Source of the DNA: Terebella lapidaria
Taxonomy: Eukaryota; Annelida; Polychaeta; Terebellida; Terebellidae
Length of the DNA stretch: 64,000 bases
NCBI GenBank assembly: GCA_949152475.1
Contig: OX424564.1
Span: forward strand, 34,842,165-34,906,164
Reading direction: 5' to 3'
Made by a program: the position numbers and the translations under genes. Every line of letters starts with the position of its first letter. Position 1 is the stretch's first letter. The notes under the pieces are model-generated. The model saw only the letters and a list, made by a program, of their open reading frames with translations, was not told the DNA's origin and did not search any database. Positions 1 through 10,540 of this stretch are shown here, one piece after another.

Positions 1-270
1 CCGGTTCCTTCTGCCGTTCTGATTCCAGGCTGTGCTGTCCTCGGACGACGAGTCCTCCTGCCTCCGTCTCGGCCTAGGGCTTCGTCGGTGCAGCGGCGAT
101 CCCCGCCTCGGTGGTCTCCTCCCCCGTTCTGGGTAACCATGGCTGCTCTCGGTCCCTCCATCAGATGAAGGCCCCTCATCGCCCGATGATGAGAAAGGGT
201 GCTGTCTCCGGCCTCCCTGGGTGACTGAAATAGAAGCTGGATTTCTCCAGGAGGCTGGCTGTCTCGGTTG
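1..270. other. GC-rich stretch, unassigned
   Basis: This GC-rich sequence leads into the first TTCCGCGAA cluster. Short acidic and serine-rich frames are open on + but no start, domain or splice structure is clear. It may be the edge of a longer element cut by the window. Confidence 0.3.
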
Positions 271-890
271 TCGACTGGGTGAAGACCTCCCTCTTCCGCG
301 AACGCTGTCTTCCGCGAACCCTCCGCGAACACTGTCTTCCGCGAACCTTCCGCGAACGGACTCTTCCGCCAACAGCTCCCGAAGAAGTTCTTCCGCGAAC
401 AGGCCTCTTCCGCGAACGCCGTCTTCCGCGAGTCTTCCGCGAACGGGCTCGTCCGCCAAGATGTCTCGGAGACGTCCCTCCACAAAAGATGCACGTCCGC
501 GAACGCCATCTTCCGCGAGTCTTCCGCGAACCGGCTCATCCGCGAATGGTCTTCCCCGTCTATTCTGAAAAACTGGAAAGGAAGATTGGTCGCCTGGATC
601 ACTCCTTTCGTCGAGCCGCCGTCTGGGTGAAGACTCCTCTCTTCCGCGAACACTCTCTTCCGCGAGTCGTCCTCGTCCGCGAACGTGGTCGTCCGCGAAG
701 GGCCCTCCCCGGTCACAAGCGTCCTCGTCACCAAAGACTCCCCCTCGCCCACGAGCCCGTTCATCCACGAAGGATCCCCGGCTGCAAGCGTCCCTGTCGC
801 CGAAGAATGCCTCTCGTCCGCGAATGTTCTCTTCCGCGAAAAGTCCTCTCCCTCTCGAGCTGCTCTCTTGGGTCGGAGCCCAAGTAACCC
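271..890. repeat. TTCCGCGAA motif cluster A
   Basis: An irregular array of CTTCCGCGAACG-like units. I count about ten exact TTCCGCGAA copies and many one-base variants such as TTCCGCCAA, GTCCGCGAA and TTCCGCGAG. Spacing varies, so it is a degenerate minisatellite rather than a strict tandem repeat. The unit contains no stop codon in most frames, which is why several frames on both strands stay open here. The core fits TTCNNNGAA, the STAT/GAS-type consensus; that functional reading is inference. Confidence 0.75.
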
Positions 891-1270
891 GTCCTCCAGT
901 CACTCCCGTTTGTCGACTCGTCACACCCGACCGCTGCCCTGTTGCACCAGACTGCTGCTCTGTTGCACCAGACTGCTGCTGGGACTGGTCCCAAAGCCGT
1001 CTCAATGCTGCATTCTCTGGAGGTGCCACACTTGGACTCTGCTCCGGTAGCTGTAGCCGATCCCTCCTCGCCCAGATTTCGCCGTCCTCCCCGTCCAGAT
1101 TGACGTACTCCGGTCCCAGCACTCGTCGGAACTCGGGGCCCCTCCTAACGCTCTCAAGGTAGGTTGACCTCTCCCTGTCTCGATCGTGCTGCCACCCAGA
1201 GTCGTGTCTGAAAAGAAAACGGTTGTCGGGTGTCTGGCTCCGGGGTCTCTGTTGACTAGTCGACTGGCCC

Positions 1271-1762
1271 ATGGAAGGTCTCGACCTCCCTGGTTGCTCC
1301 TCACTCGTCGAAACGTCCCGTCTACCCCTGGCTGTGAAGCTGCTCTTCCGCGAACGGTCGTCTTCCGCGAACGTTGTCTTCCGCGAACGGTCGTCGGCCT
1401 CTTCCGCCAAGGTCGTCTTCCGCGAACGGTTGTCGTCCGCGAACGTCTTCCGCGAACGGTCGTCTTCCGCGAACGTCTTCCGCGAACGGTCGTCTCCCTC
1501 TTCCGCAAAGGTCGGCTTCCGCGAACCGCTGTCTTCCTCGTCCGCAAGTGAGGCCGTCCGCGAAGAGTCTTCCTCTTCACCTCCTGTCTTCCCTGGGGCA
1601 GTTTCGTCGTTTTCGCCGGACATGAGTGATGCTGAGGTTCGTTCCCTGGCAGTAGACCCTCGGGGATCCTGGTCACGGCACCAAGTTGTGACGTTTGGTA
1701 ATGACTTGTTTTCGGTGTGGCCCAAAAAACCTGGTTTCTCTGATCGTATAGACTTTATGTAA
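1271..1762 (+). CDS. Repeat-bearing open frame of unknown product
   Basis: An open frame of 163 codons from an ATG at 1271. The first 110 or so residues come mostly from the TTCCGCGAA array and read as FRERSSSAN-like repeats. The last 45 residues (from MSDAEVRSLAVDPRGSW onward) are not repetitive and end in a normal stop at 1760-1762. An AATAAA at 1875-1880 could serve as a polyadenylation signal. The repeat opens several frames on both strands, so an open frame here is weak evidence. The unique tail is the only part that looks like real protein. I recognise no family. It could be an exon, a retroelement fragment or chance. Confidence 0.2.
   Translation: MEGLDLPGCSSLVETSRLPLAVKLLFRERSSSANVVFRERSSASSAKVVFRERLSSANVFRERSSSANVFRERSSPSSAKVGFREPLSSSSASEAVREESSSSPPVFPGAVSSFSPDMSDAEVRSLAVDPRGSWSRHQVVTFGNDLFSVWPKKPGFSDRIDFM
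1340..1575. repeat. TTCCGCGAA motif cluster B
   Basis: The densest cluster: about eight exact TTCCGCGAA copies in 200 bases, mostly inside units reading CTTCCGCGAACGGTCGT. The near-regular spacing of 12 to 18 bases, a multiple of three, suggests recent slippage or unequal exchange. Confidence 0.75.
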
Positions 1763-2240
1763 CTCCCGCTCGTTGTGATTCGAGAGCCGTCACTAAATTG
1801 GTGTCCCCCAACGCTGGTGTATCATCACTCCGTAGCTCACCGGCTTCACTTAGGCAAGAAGCAACTCAGATGTAAATAAATTGAAGATTTATATACATCA
1901 AATCAACTTACAATTGTATGGCTGGTCACCCACGTGACGTACAAATATGAAGTTCAGACATGGAGCACTGTATGATCACATTTCAAAAATAAATAGTGCA
2001 CGAGGGCACAACTAAAAAGAGTTCTTAGCCGGCGGCGTCTCTCTGTCCCTTCCCGTTGAAGTTTCCCGTCCCGCTTAGTCGAATGGTTTCTCCAGGTAGT
2101 CGGTCTAAATCCCGGTTGACTCTAAGGCCCTGAAGAAGGAGTCGTCCGCACGGAGTTCGTCGAGTCCCTTGGCTGTGGCGGTGACGATCTCCCCACGGTC
2201 GATGTCGCTGTTGCAGTGCTCTCAGAGCGGCCGTCCGCTC
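1763..2240. other. Non-repetitive stretch between clusters
   Basis: No gene is supported. There is an AATAAA on + at 1875-1880. The part at 2025-2240 is GC-rich and would be the first transcribed sequence of the leftward promoter at 2245. Read on -, it has an open frame with residues DIDRGEIVTATAKGLDELR but no ATG in that frame, so no coding call is made. Confidence 0.3.
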
Positions 2241-2244
2241 TCCC

Positions 2245-2515
2245 TTATATAGCCAGGGTGGCTGCGCGCGCATCTTCGTCCGCGAACGTATCTTCCGCAC
2301 TCTTCTCCACGTGGTGAAGACTGCGTCCGCGAACGGTTCTTCCGCGAAGGCTCCTCTTCCGCGAACGGTGCTTCCGCGACTGATGCTTCCGCTGATGATG
2401 CTTCCGCAATCGTGCTTCCGCGAACGGTTCTTCCGCGAACGATGCTTCCGCTGATGATGCTTCCGCAATCGTGCTTCCGCCAACGGTTCTTCCGCGAACG
2501 GTGTCTTCGCAAGTG
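2245..2515 (-). promoter_or_regulatory. Leftward TATA box with upstream motif array
   Basis: On the minus strand CTATATAA lies at 2252-2245, followed by GC-rich sequence. Immediately upstream on that strand (2270-2515) is motif cluster C. A TATA box downstream of a dense array of identical short dyad motifs is the layout of an inducible promoter. The motif TTCCGCGAA has TTC/GAA half-sites three bases apart, as in STAT/GAS sites; heat-shock elements use two-base gaps and fit less well. What is transcribed is unknown. It may be the promoter of a mobile element rather than of a host gene. Confidence 0.4.
2270..2515. repeat. TTCCGCGAA motif cluster C with a duplicated 60-bp unit
   Basis: About five exact TTCCGCGAA copies plus related TTCCGCTGA and TTCCGCAAT variants. 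A block of about 60 bp holding variant, variant, exact, exact motifs occurs twice in direct order (about 2380-2440 and 2443-2503) with few differences. Confidence 0.7.
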
Positions 2516-2794
2516 GACTTTGTAGATCACGTGACCGTTCCTAACGAACGTTTCAGCGCGGCAGTTGCATGGTTTTGTTACAACTGTATGTTGCAACCAC
2601 CTTTGTTGTCTTTGTTTGCACGATGATGCTGAATGACTTCAAAGATAATTTTGGCAGTGTGGCAATCAAGTTGACTTTGTTCAACAAAATAAGATTCACC
2701 ATGAAGCTTCGTTTGTAAATAAAACTGCTTCATTTGTCTCCTGCAGTAGGTAGATCATGTAATATGTGTCACTGACTGTGATTCCAGATGCTGT
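2516..2794. other. Unassigned sequence left of the Gypsy element
   Basis: AT-rich unique sequence. I see no gene, repeat or RNA here. Its last four bases, CTGT (2791-2794), form the left target-site duplication of the Gypsy element. Confidence 0.5.
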
Positions 2795-3747
2795 TGTAGC
2801 ACTATCGTGTATGTGGTGTAACAGAGGCACGACAGCGTTGGGTTTCAGTTTTATTGAACAATTCAATAAATACACCCTGCAACAACAAATATAAAATAGT
2901 CATAATAAAAGTACAGCAAAGTTGTTGCAGAATAACAATAATAATACTTCATAAGCATATCCAATCATAATCACTCCAAATCTACAGAAGAATTAAGTCA
3001 GGATTCATATGTATTATTATAATAATCCACATACTAAATATACCATAATGTCTATGACAATACTAGTAACTATCTACACTACTGTACAGTAGCCAAACTC
3101 ACCCTATGGTGCTATAGGGGTAGGGCACAATACACAGCGTGTGTTTGTGTAACTGGATTAAACCCTATAACACAAATAAATACAATATCAAATTAAATAC
3201 TACGGTTAACCAGGAATAAATATTACTAATATTACAATTTGGACAAAGACTTGTCCATGATTATAAGAATAATACACACTGGAGTCCCAATAAATAAATT
3301 ACTGCCCAAGCCCAAGGAAAAATGACTAAGTGTTTAACTTATATCAGGACTTGTCAACATACTGACTCCAGTGTCAAAATACATACAAAATATGGACAAG
3401 GATGTTAGATTGTACTCACCAAATCCTGGGAAGTAAATGATCCAAAAGATATTGAAAGATATCCAAAAAGTCAAATTGGAAAGTTCAAATTATGATGTTG
3501 TTCCATTGAACACAAAATGGCTTGTGATAAAAAATGCCTAGTGACCACGGGTCACCTGATACAACAAAAAAGTGAAAGTGAGGCATAAACCTCACTGGAC
3601 AAAAGACTAACATATACTACATTATGATGAAGATCATAATGTAACCGGAGTACAAACCTCACCATGATATTGAATGTCATAGTGCAACCGAATGTTAATT
3701 AAAGCTATATATACATGATAAAATACTTATAATTCATGTCTGCTACA
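2795..3747 (-). repeat. 3' LTR of the Gypsy element
   Basis: 953 bp with TGTAGC/GCTACA ends. It matches the LTR at 10965-11917 over its whole length by eye. It is preceded on the minus strand by purine-rich GAGGGAAATA, the expected plus-strand primer. Confidence 0.93.
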
Positions 3748-3829
3748 TATTTCCCTCGTTGAAGAATGACCTCCGGGCATTGCTCAAAAGAACATTCTCA
3801 CTAAAGTAAAATACATATATACAAGCAAA
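3748..3829 (-). other. Spacer and polypurine tract next to the 3' LTR
   Basis: A short non-coding stretch between the end of pol and the 3' LTR. Read on -, the bases next to the LTR are purine-rich (GAGGGAAATA), fitting a polypurine tract for plus-strand priming. Confidence 0.5.
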
Positions 3830-6800
3830 TTACTTACCAGTAATGATCTGAAGCATCGCATCACAGGCATTATCTGGGAGTATGGACAAAGTTCCATCAG
3901 ACGCAAGATCCTTGAGAACTTGAACCTTCAGCATCCAATCCTGTGATGGATTAATGGGTACCTGAGACTTTGTGATGAAATCACCAGATGATAACCACGC
4001 GGGTGGTCTCCTGTTTCTAGATGGTCGTGGTGAACGTGGTGTTGGCACAGCACGTGCACGTCTTGGCCTAGGAACTGGTGTTGGCGGTGTTCCAGAATCA
4101 CCGTCTGGCTGATCTACCACCTCCGACAAATATTCCTCGTCATTCGCCTCATCTTCGACTTCATCCACGCTTCCACCATCATCTTCAGGCTCTGTTAGAG
4201 TTTCATCATCCTTGTGAATATCACTTTCCTCTTCTACCTGACCTTCCCCCTCCAGAGGAGGATCGTCCTGATCCTGCTCAGAAACTGAGTCTGGACCCAC
4301 TACCTGGTCCTGTTGTACGTCTGGAGTAGGACGTGGGTGATGTATGATGATATCTGGTACAGAGATGTCATCATCACTGTCATGGTCACTGACAGGGTCA
4401 TTGTCCACCGAAGCAACTTCATCCACTGCTGGATCAGATGCAGGCTCTGAAACCTTGGTCGAAGCATCCTGCTTGGTGGGGTCAATGGGGAATTCCACTG
4501 GAAGATGTCCGATCGGAAGTAGCAAATTCCTGTGCAAAGTGCGTTCAGGGCCTACTCCATCTTCCCTCTTCACCACAAATACAGGTATGGCCTGGTTGGG
4601 TTGATGCTGTATAATGTAGGGTTCCTTCTCCCATCTGTCAGATATTTTATGTTTCCCATCGAAGGAAACAATTCGGACGAGAACTCGATCCCCTGTTTCC
4701 ACGACAGCTCCACGTGTTCTGAGGTCGTAGCCTTTCTTCTGGCGATCTTTGGCCTTCATGCTGTGAGAAGATGCCAGTTCGTAGGACCTAGTGAGGCGAT
4801 CCTTGAGGTCCTTTACATAGCCGTGGTAGGACTTCTCCTCTGATTCCGTCACTAGTCCAAACGCGACATCCATGGCAAGACGAGGTTGCCTCCCAAACAT
4901 GAGTTGGAATGGACTGAAACCGGTTGATTCATGCTTGGTGCAGTTGTAGGAATGGATGAGTGGGTTGACATGGGACTTCCAGTCCAGCTTCTGGTTGGGT
5001 TCCAACGTACCGAGCATGTTGAGCAACGTCCTGTTCATACGCTCCGTGGCCCCGTTACCCATGGCATGGTAGGGAGTTGTCCGTGACTGTGCCATTCCTG
5101 TCAACTTACACAACTCTTGGATCAGCTTACTGGTGAAGTTGGCACCCTGATCCGAGTGGATACGCCGAGGTATTCCGTAGTGGGAAATGAAATCGTTGAA
5201 GAATACCTGGGCTGTTGTCTTGGCTGTCAAGTTTTTGGTTGGGATTGCAACAGCAAACCGCGTGTAGTGATCAGTGATGACTAGAATGTGCTGAAACCCT
5301 CCTTTAGATGCCTCCAGTGTCAGGAAATCCATGCAGACGATCTCCAGGGGTTGACTGGAGTGTATGCTGACCATTGGAGCAATTCCAGGGGTTTTCTTCC
5401 TCATCAGGCATCGCTGACACTTCTGCAGCCAAGCATCCACATCAGAGTTCATCCGAGGCCAGTAAAAGCGATCCCTCAGGATGTTGAGGACTCGGTCCTT
5501 GGCGAAGTGTCCATTGTGGTCATGTGACCTTCGAAGGGCTTCTTCACGGAACTTCTTTGGCAGGACAAGCTGGTATTTTTCCTCTTCATCCTGGATATGA
5601 CGATAGAGTGTCCCTCGTCTCACAACAAGGTGATCAAACTCCCTGAGAAGTGTCTTACCTTCTGGAGTTGTGATGGATTCTGGATCAGGCTTGTCTTTGC
5701 TGGTCACGAAGCGCAAAAAATCCCCGATCACTGGGTCCTCCTGTTGTCTCCTCCTCCAGTCTCTGTTCTGGACGACAACATCAAAAGAGTCCTGATCCTC
5801 CACTACTACCTGGGCAGCCAAGCTGATGGTCTCGATTAGTGGACAACTTGTCTGTGCACACTGACAGACAGTGCGGATAACATCCTTCTTTACCTCCTGA
5901 TACTCCTCTGAGTCGGGCTGGATACCCGGAAGGCGTGACAGTGAGTCAGCATCCTGGTTCTTATTGCCACTCCTAAACTTGAGTGTGAAGTCATAGGCGG
6001 ACAGTGCAGCGACCCATCTGTGGCCTGTGGCATCCAGTTTAGCTGTAGTCAGGATGTAGGTGAGTGGATTGTTATCCGTGTAGACCTCAAACTTGCTGCC
6101 ATAAAGGAAATCGTTGAATTTTTTGGTGACTGCCCACTTTAGAGCCAAAAATTCCAACTTATAGGCGGAGTAATTCCGTTCAGACTTTGACAATCCTCGG
6201 CTTGCATATGCTATCACCCGTTCCATCCCATCTCGACGCTGGTACAGCACTGCCCCAAGCCCGTCCGCGCAGGCATCCGTGTGCAGGATGAAGGGCTCCG
6301 TGTAATCCGGGTAGCAGAGGATGGGTGGACTGATGAGCTTCTCCCGCAGGTGGTCAAATGCAGCCTGTTCCTTTGGGCCCCAGTGCCAGGATATCTCTGG
6401 TGTTTCCACCCTAGGACGCCGCGACTTCCTTCTAGGTACATTTCCCACCAGCAGCTCATTCAAGGGTTTTGCGATTTTGGCATAGTCCCGAACAAACTTC
6501 CTGTAGTATCCTGTAAATCCCAGGAAGGTCCTAACCTCATCCGAGTTGGTTGGAACTGGCCAAGTGGTGACTTTGTTGGTTTTCTCTGGGTCCGCTTCAA
6601 TACCAGCTGAGGAAACGACATGTCCCACATACCTGACCTTGTCCTGAAACAGGTAGCACTTCTTGGCAGACAGCTTGATACCCGTGTCACTCAACTTAAT
6701 GAATACCTTGTTCAGCCGCTCCACATGCTCCTCAAACGTCTCAGAGAAAATGATTACATCATCCAGGTATATGTGGCAAATGTGATGACTAAGGTCACCG

Positions 6801-8179
6801 AGGCACTCCTCCATCAGACGCTGGTATGTTGCTGGGGCGTTCGATAGGCCGAAAGGCATCCTTGTGTACTCAAAAAATCCTAATGGGCCGACTGTAAAGG
6901 CTGTGCGCTCTTTGTGCTCCTCTTGGATCTCTATCTGGTGGTAGCCAGACTTCATGTCCAAGACACTGAAGTACCTTGATCCAGCTAGTCCCTCCAGGAT
7001 TTCGTCAATCCGGGGCAGAGCATAAGAGTCCTTGATGGTGCGGGCATTCAGTTGTCGATAATCGACGCACAGTCGCAGAGATTTGTCCTTCTTCCGGACG
7101 AGTACAACATTCGAAGCCCATGGGCTGTGTGACTTTCGGATGACATTGGCGTCCAGAAGGCCCCTTAGATGCTTCCTGACCTCATCATACACTCCTGCTG
7201 GTATCTTCCTATAGCGTTGTTTGAACGGAATCTCATTCTCCAAGTTGATCTTGTGCTTGACAAGACTGACGAATCCAATGTCCGTGTCACTCTTGGAGAA
7301 GATGTGCTTCCAACTGTTCAGAAAGTCTTGAACTTCATGCTGTTGACCTTTGCTGAGAAGTTCTGATGAAACATGTACCTTGTTTACAGGATCCTGTTCA
7401 CCCTGCTCTGCCGGCATACCATCTGGAATCCCTTCCACTTCATCACATACCTGAAGCTGACACAGTATGGCTCGCGGTTGGATGACAATGGTGCTTGATG
7501 TGACGTTGGCCAGGCGAACAGATACCTTAGATTCATCTGAACTGTAGTGCATGAGAACTGGTGCAATCTCGAGGTCCAGGTCCGTATTTCCTAGTGGTTG
7601 CATAACAGCAGAGCAGCTTGGGAGAGTCATCGGCACTCTCTTGTCGATGAACCCCTTGACAGTGATTGCGGCATTACTTGGTACTACTACCTTTCGTGTC
7701 TCGGCACACTTGACAATGCCCAACCTTCCATCATGTTTGTGGATGGCCTTGTCTTGCAGAGTCAAACACCTGAACGCCAAAGACCACGCTGTAGACAAGT
7801 TTGCTCTCTGTTGGAACTGGAACCCATATCGTCCTTTCACGGAGTCCATCACCTCTGTGAGGATGTTGGTTCCTAAGATGACTGGCACCTTCTCCCCATA
7901 CCTGGTATCAGATACAACTAAAAACATGCAGGGCTGTGGTTCCATATCCTGAAATAGCTGAACATTCATCTCCACTACTCCACTGTAAGGAAGACTCTGA
8001 CCTCCAGCTCCTTCGATATCTAGGATGGTGTTCAAGTCCTGGATAGGCTTGTGTGGGAGGATCCGGTTGAAAAATCCTTGGCAAATGGTGGATACCGTAG
8101 AGCCTGTGTCGAGGAGTGCAGAGCAGAGGTGTCCATCTAGTAGAATTGACGCCTCGTTGGCAATCCCAACCACATCCAC
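3830..8179 (-). CDS. Gypsy pol polyprotein
   Basis: A long open frame (1449 codons from the first ATG) encoding the pol enzymes of the Gypsy element. Parts in order: an aspartic protease near the N-terminus (LLDTGST motif), reverse transcriptase in roughly residues 320-520 (YLDDVIIF active site), RNase H in roughly 610-750, an integrase zinc-binding HHCC region near 880-930, and the integrase core with the usual D, D and E blocks to about 1130. The C-terminal 200 or so residues are acidic and then proline/arginine-rich. Gag lies just upstream in a different frame; ribosomal frameshifting is a usual route to Gag-Pol in this family. Pol copies RNA to DNA and integrates it. Confidence 0.93.
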   Translation of the reverse strand: MDVVGIANEASILLDGHLCSALLDTGSTVSTICQGFFNRILPHKPIQDLNTILDIEGAGGQSLPYSGVVEMNVQLFQDMEPQPCMFLVVSDTRYGEKVPVILGTNILTEVMDSVKGRYGFQFQQRANLSTAWSLAFRCLTLQDKAIHKHDGRLGIVKCAETRKVVVPSNAAITVKGFIDKRVPMTLPSCSAVMQPLGNTDLDLEIAPVLMHYSSDESKVSVRLANVTSSTIVIQPRAILCQLQVCDEVEGIPDGMPAEQGEQDPVNKVHVSSELLSKGQQHEVQDFLNSWKHIFSKSDTDIGFVSLVKHKINLENEIPFKQRYRKIPAGVYDEVRKHLRGLLDANVIRKSHSPWASNVVLVRKKDKSLRLCVDYRQLNARTIKDSYALPRIDEILEGLAGSRYFSVLDMKSGYHQIEIQEEHKERTAFTVGPLGFFEYTRMPFGLSNAPATYQRLMEECLGDLSHHICHIYLDDVIIFSETFEEHVERLNKVFIKLSDTGIKLSAKKCYLFQDKVRYVGHVVSSAGIEADPEKTNKVTTWPVPTNSDEVRTFLGFTGYYRKFVRDYAKIAKPLNELLVGNVPRRKSRRPRVETPEISWHWGPKEQAAFDHLREKLISPPILCYPDYTEPFILHTDACADGLGAVLYQRRDGMERVIAYASRGLSKSERNYSAYKLEFLALKWAVTKKFNDFLYGSKFEVYTDNNPLTYILTTAKLDATGHRWVAALSAYDFTLKFRSGNKNQDADSLSRLPGIQPDSEEYQEVKKDVIRTVCQCAQTSCPLIETISLAAQVVVEDQDSFDVVVQNRDWRRRQQEDPVIGDFLRFVTSKDKPDPESITTPEGKTLLREFDHLVVRRGTLYRHIQDEEEKYQLVLPKKFREEALRRSHDHNGHFAKDRVLNILRDRFYWPRMNSDVDAWLQKCQRCLMRKKTPGIAPMVSIHSSQPLEIVCMDFLTLEASKGGFQHILVITDHYTRFAVAIPTKNLTAKTTAQVFFNDFISHYGIPRRIHSDQGANFTSKLIQELCKLTGMAQSRTTPYHAMGNGATERMNRTLLNMLGTLEPNQKLDWKSHVNPLIHSYNCTKHESTGFSPFQLMFGRQPRLAMDVAFGLVTESEEKSYHGYVKDLKDRLTRSYELASSHSMKAKDRQKKGYDLRTRGAVVETGDRVLVRIVSFDGKHKISDRWEKEPYIIQHQPNQAIPVFVVKREDGVGPERTLHRNLLLPIGHLPVEFPIDPTKQDASTKVSEPASDPAVDEVASVDNDPVSDHDSDDDISVPDIIIHHPRPTPDVQQDQVVGPDSVSEQDQDDPPLEGEGQVEEESDIHKDDETLTEPEDDGGSVDEVEDEANDEEYLSEVVDQPDGDSGTPPTPVPRPRRARAVPTPRSPRPSRNRRPPAWLSSGDFITKSQVPINPSQDWMLKVQVLKDLASDGTLSILPDNACDAMLQIITGK

Positions 8180-8205
8180 TGCATTGAGGGCATTTGATGA
8201 GCTGC

Positions 8206-9315
8206 CTACTCCTGCCCCTTGGAAGCAGGCAGATCGATGTTTAAATTTTCCTTACCAGAAAGATTGACGCGACATCCCCACTTCACATGTCCAGGCTGTC
8301 CACATCTATAGCAGCAGACTTCCTTTTTGTCGGACTGTTGAGGGGTTCTCTGCTTCTGTTTCTGCTGATTTCTCTTCGAAGCAGAACTAGACGCTTGGTG
8401 GCGATCCTTCTGTAACTCATCAACTTTGGTTGCTAAAGTCTGGATCATCTGCTTGAGTTCCTTTAGCTCCGAGTCTTGTTTGGATTCTTGTTTTGTCGAA
8501 ACCATCTTGACCTGAGCTGCTTTCTTGATAGGCTTGTCCATGTCATGGACATCTTCAAGCTCGATTCGTCGAACCTCGATTACGAGTTGGTTAAATTCCC
8601 TGACGGAGTCGAGTTTATGTCTGGATTTTTCCTTGAGCTCCTTCCTGAGTCCATGCCAGAATCTTTGTCGCAAGGTGTCATTGATGTCGCTCTCCCGGAT
8701 GTGACCTTGATCTTTGGCTCGATACAAGATGTCCTCCAGGCGACATCCCCAGGCAGCTGCAGTCTCTGTGTCCCCTTGAGAAATACTGTAGAAGTGAGTC
8801 ATCAATGTCTCGCTTGGCTCCACTGTACCAAAGATCCCATCAAGTTTCTCCACGATCTGTGCGTCGGTGGCGTTGAGTCCGAGTCGCCTTGCAATGTTGG
8901 ATGCTTCTCCACGGAGTGATCTACGTATTGTTGTGCTGACCACATCTGGTGGATACTGCTTTGGAAGGCTGAGAACTTCATATCTCCAAGTCTCATATGA
9001 CACTTGATCCGACTTTGATCCGGAAAACACAGAAATCTTGGGTTCCCTCGACACGAAGGTTGGTGCCGGTGATGCGACGGTTGGCGCCTGGACTGACTGA
9101 TTTGACTGAGACTGACTTACCAACTGAGGGGTACGTTCCCGAACATCCGGAGGGCGATCCTTGGACTGTTGTGGAATCTTACCTTTGGATGTCAGATACT
9201 GAAGCATCCATTGTTGCATTGATTCAGGATCACTGGGATCCGGCTTGAACCCCAAGCTACTGAAAGCACTTACCAACTCAGCAGATTCGTCCTCAGTGAC
9301 CTCAGACTTAGCCAT
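8206..9315 (-). CDS. Gypsy gag, PNMA-like, with CCHC zinc knuckle
   Basis: An open frame of 369 codons from ATG at 9315, encoding the structural capsid protein of the Gypsy element. The central part (about residues 90-230) resembles the Gag domain that vertebrate PNMA genes derive from; this resemblance is from memory of the family and was not searched. A basic and glutamine-rich linker follows, then one zinc knuckle (CYRCGQPGHVKWGC) near the C-terminus that would bind the RNA. It ends 26 bases before the first ATG of pol, in another frame. Confidence 0.88.
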   Translation of the reverse strand: MAKSEVTEDESAELVSAFSSLGFKPDPSDPESMQQWMLQYLTSKGKIPQQSKDRPPDVRERTPQLVSQSQSNQSVQAPTVASPAPTFVSREPKISVFSGSKSDQVSYETWRYEVLSLPKQYPPDVVSTTIRRSLRGEASNIARRLGLNATDAQIVEKLDGIFGTVEPSETLMTHFYSISQGDTETAAAWGCRLEDILYRAKDQGHIRESDINDTLRQRFWHGLRKELKEKSRHKLDSVREFNQLVIEVRRIELEDVHDMDKPIKKAAQVKMVSTKQESKQDSELKELKQMIQTLATKVDELQKDRHQASSSASKRNQQKQKQRTPQQSDKKEVCCYRCGQPGHVKWGCRVNLSGKENLNIDLPASKGQE

Positions 9316-10527
9316 GTTAGTAACAGGGAAGGGTCACAAAAAATAAAATGATATTTGAATGAGTCAGTATAAAGACACTTCCAAGATATCTCCCTCCCCT
9401 CAAAAAAAATAAGCTACACCGAAGCTAAGCTACATGTATGTCTATCTGTAACCAGGTATACTATGTCTAACCTAAAGAAAGTCTAAGTCCAACTTGAATA
9501 CTTCTAAGACAAAATACAAGTTTTGACCTAACTCAAACCAAGACAAAGTACTATCCTACATATACCAACTAGTCCAAGTGTACTAACACTAATATTTTGT
9601 GGTGAAAAAACAAACAAACTAAGACTATGTGTCAAACAACAGCAAAAAAAAAATATATATATATCAAAGATTATACACTATCACTGGTAACCTACCAAAA
9701 CTACAAACTACCTACAAGTTGACCAAATAATCAAGGGTACAATCAAAATAGTCAGAGTACACACCTATAATAATATAACCTTGTAGATAATATGGAGTTT
9801 TTTTGGTTTTTTTTTTTTTTAATGAACTAATTTACATTTTTCTAAAACCCAATACACAATAATTTAGTAACTTCGAAATGAAATGAAGAAACCAAATATA
9901 GAAAATGTACAAGTAGAAAGTTAACTGCTGTAAAGTTGTTTTTTTTTTTTTTTTTTTTTTTTACAGTAATATAGGAATGAAGAAAACAGAATATTCAGCT
10001 AATGTTACACAACAATGAACGGTAGCCAAACAATATGTAGCTACATATATATAATGTTGTTGTGTAAATAATCAATGATATAACAATTCTGATCTAATTT
10101 AATGAGATCAAAATAATGTGACCTTGAGAATTACCCAAGTTTGTGAATGTCAAACAAGCATTTGACACAGTGCAGCACACATGACATAACATGGACAGTA
10201 TATCATGCAATCAATACGAGCATGCAAACAAAGTAAGTAATAAGTACTTGCCACTCAACTTTGACAGCTGACGAACACAATTGGCACAAGTGCAGTCCAA
10301 TGTTTGTAAACAAACATCTGGGCAAAGCCAGCCCAATGTTCAGTCCAGTTTAATGTGGCATCAACACACAGTTAGTAGTCCCAGCGGTGCTCCTCCCGTC
10401 AATAGCGTGGCCTAGATGTCCAGTGAATGTGCAGTCACAGTAGCGATGACCAGCATGTGGAACACACAGGCAGCCGGCGGGGGTAGACCTAGCTCACGGG
10501 AATCACTGATGCGGGAATATCGATCGT
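9316..10527 (-). other. Leader of the Gypsy element, between primer site and gag
   Basis: Non-coding AT-rich sequence with several long T tracts on + (near 9810 and 9941-9961) and short dinucleotide runs. No open frame of note. It lies between the primer-site region and the gag start and would be the 5' untranslated region of the element's RNA. Confidence 0.7.
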
Positions 10528-10540
10528 TGGAGGCTCCATT

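Noticed and set aside
1002-1676. 224-codon open frame on - rich in TVRGRRSRK repeats
   Set aside because: It is the antisense reading of the TTCCGCGAA minisatellite, which lacks stops in several frames. No non-repetitive conserved part was seen.
2025-2596. Open frames of 124-152 codons on - across motif cluster C
   Set aside because: Mostly repeat translation; they start upstream of the TATA box and cross it, so they are unlikely to be translated.
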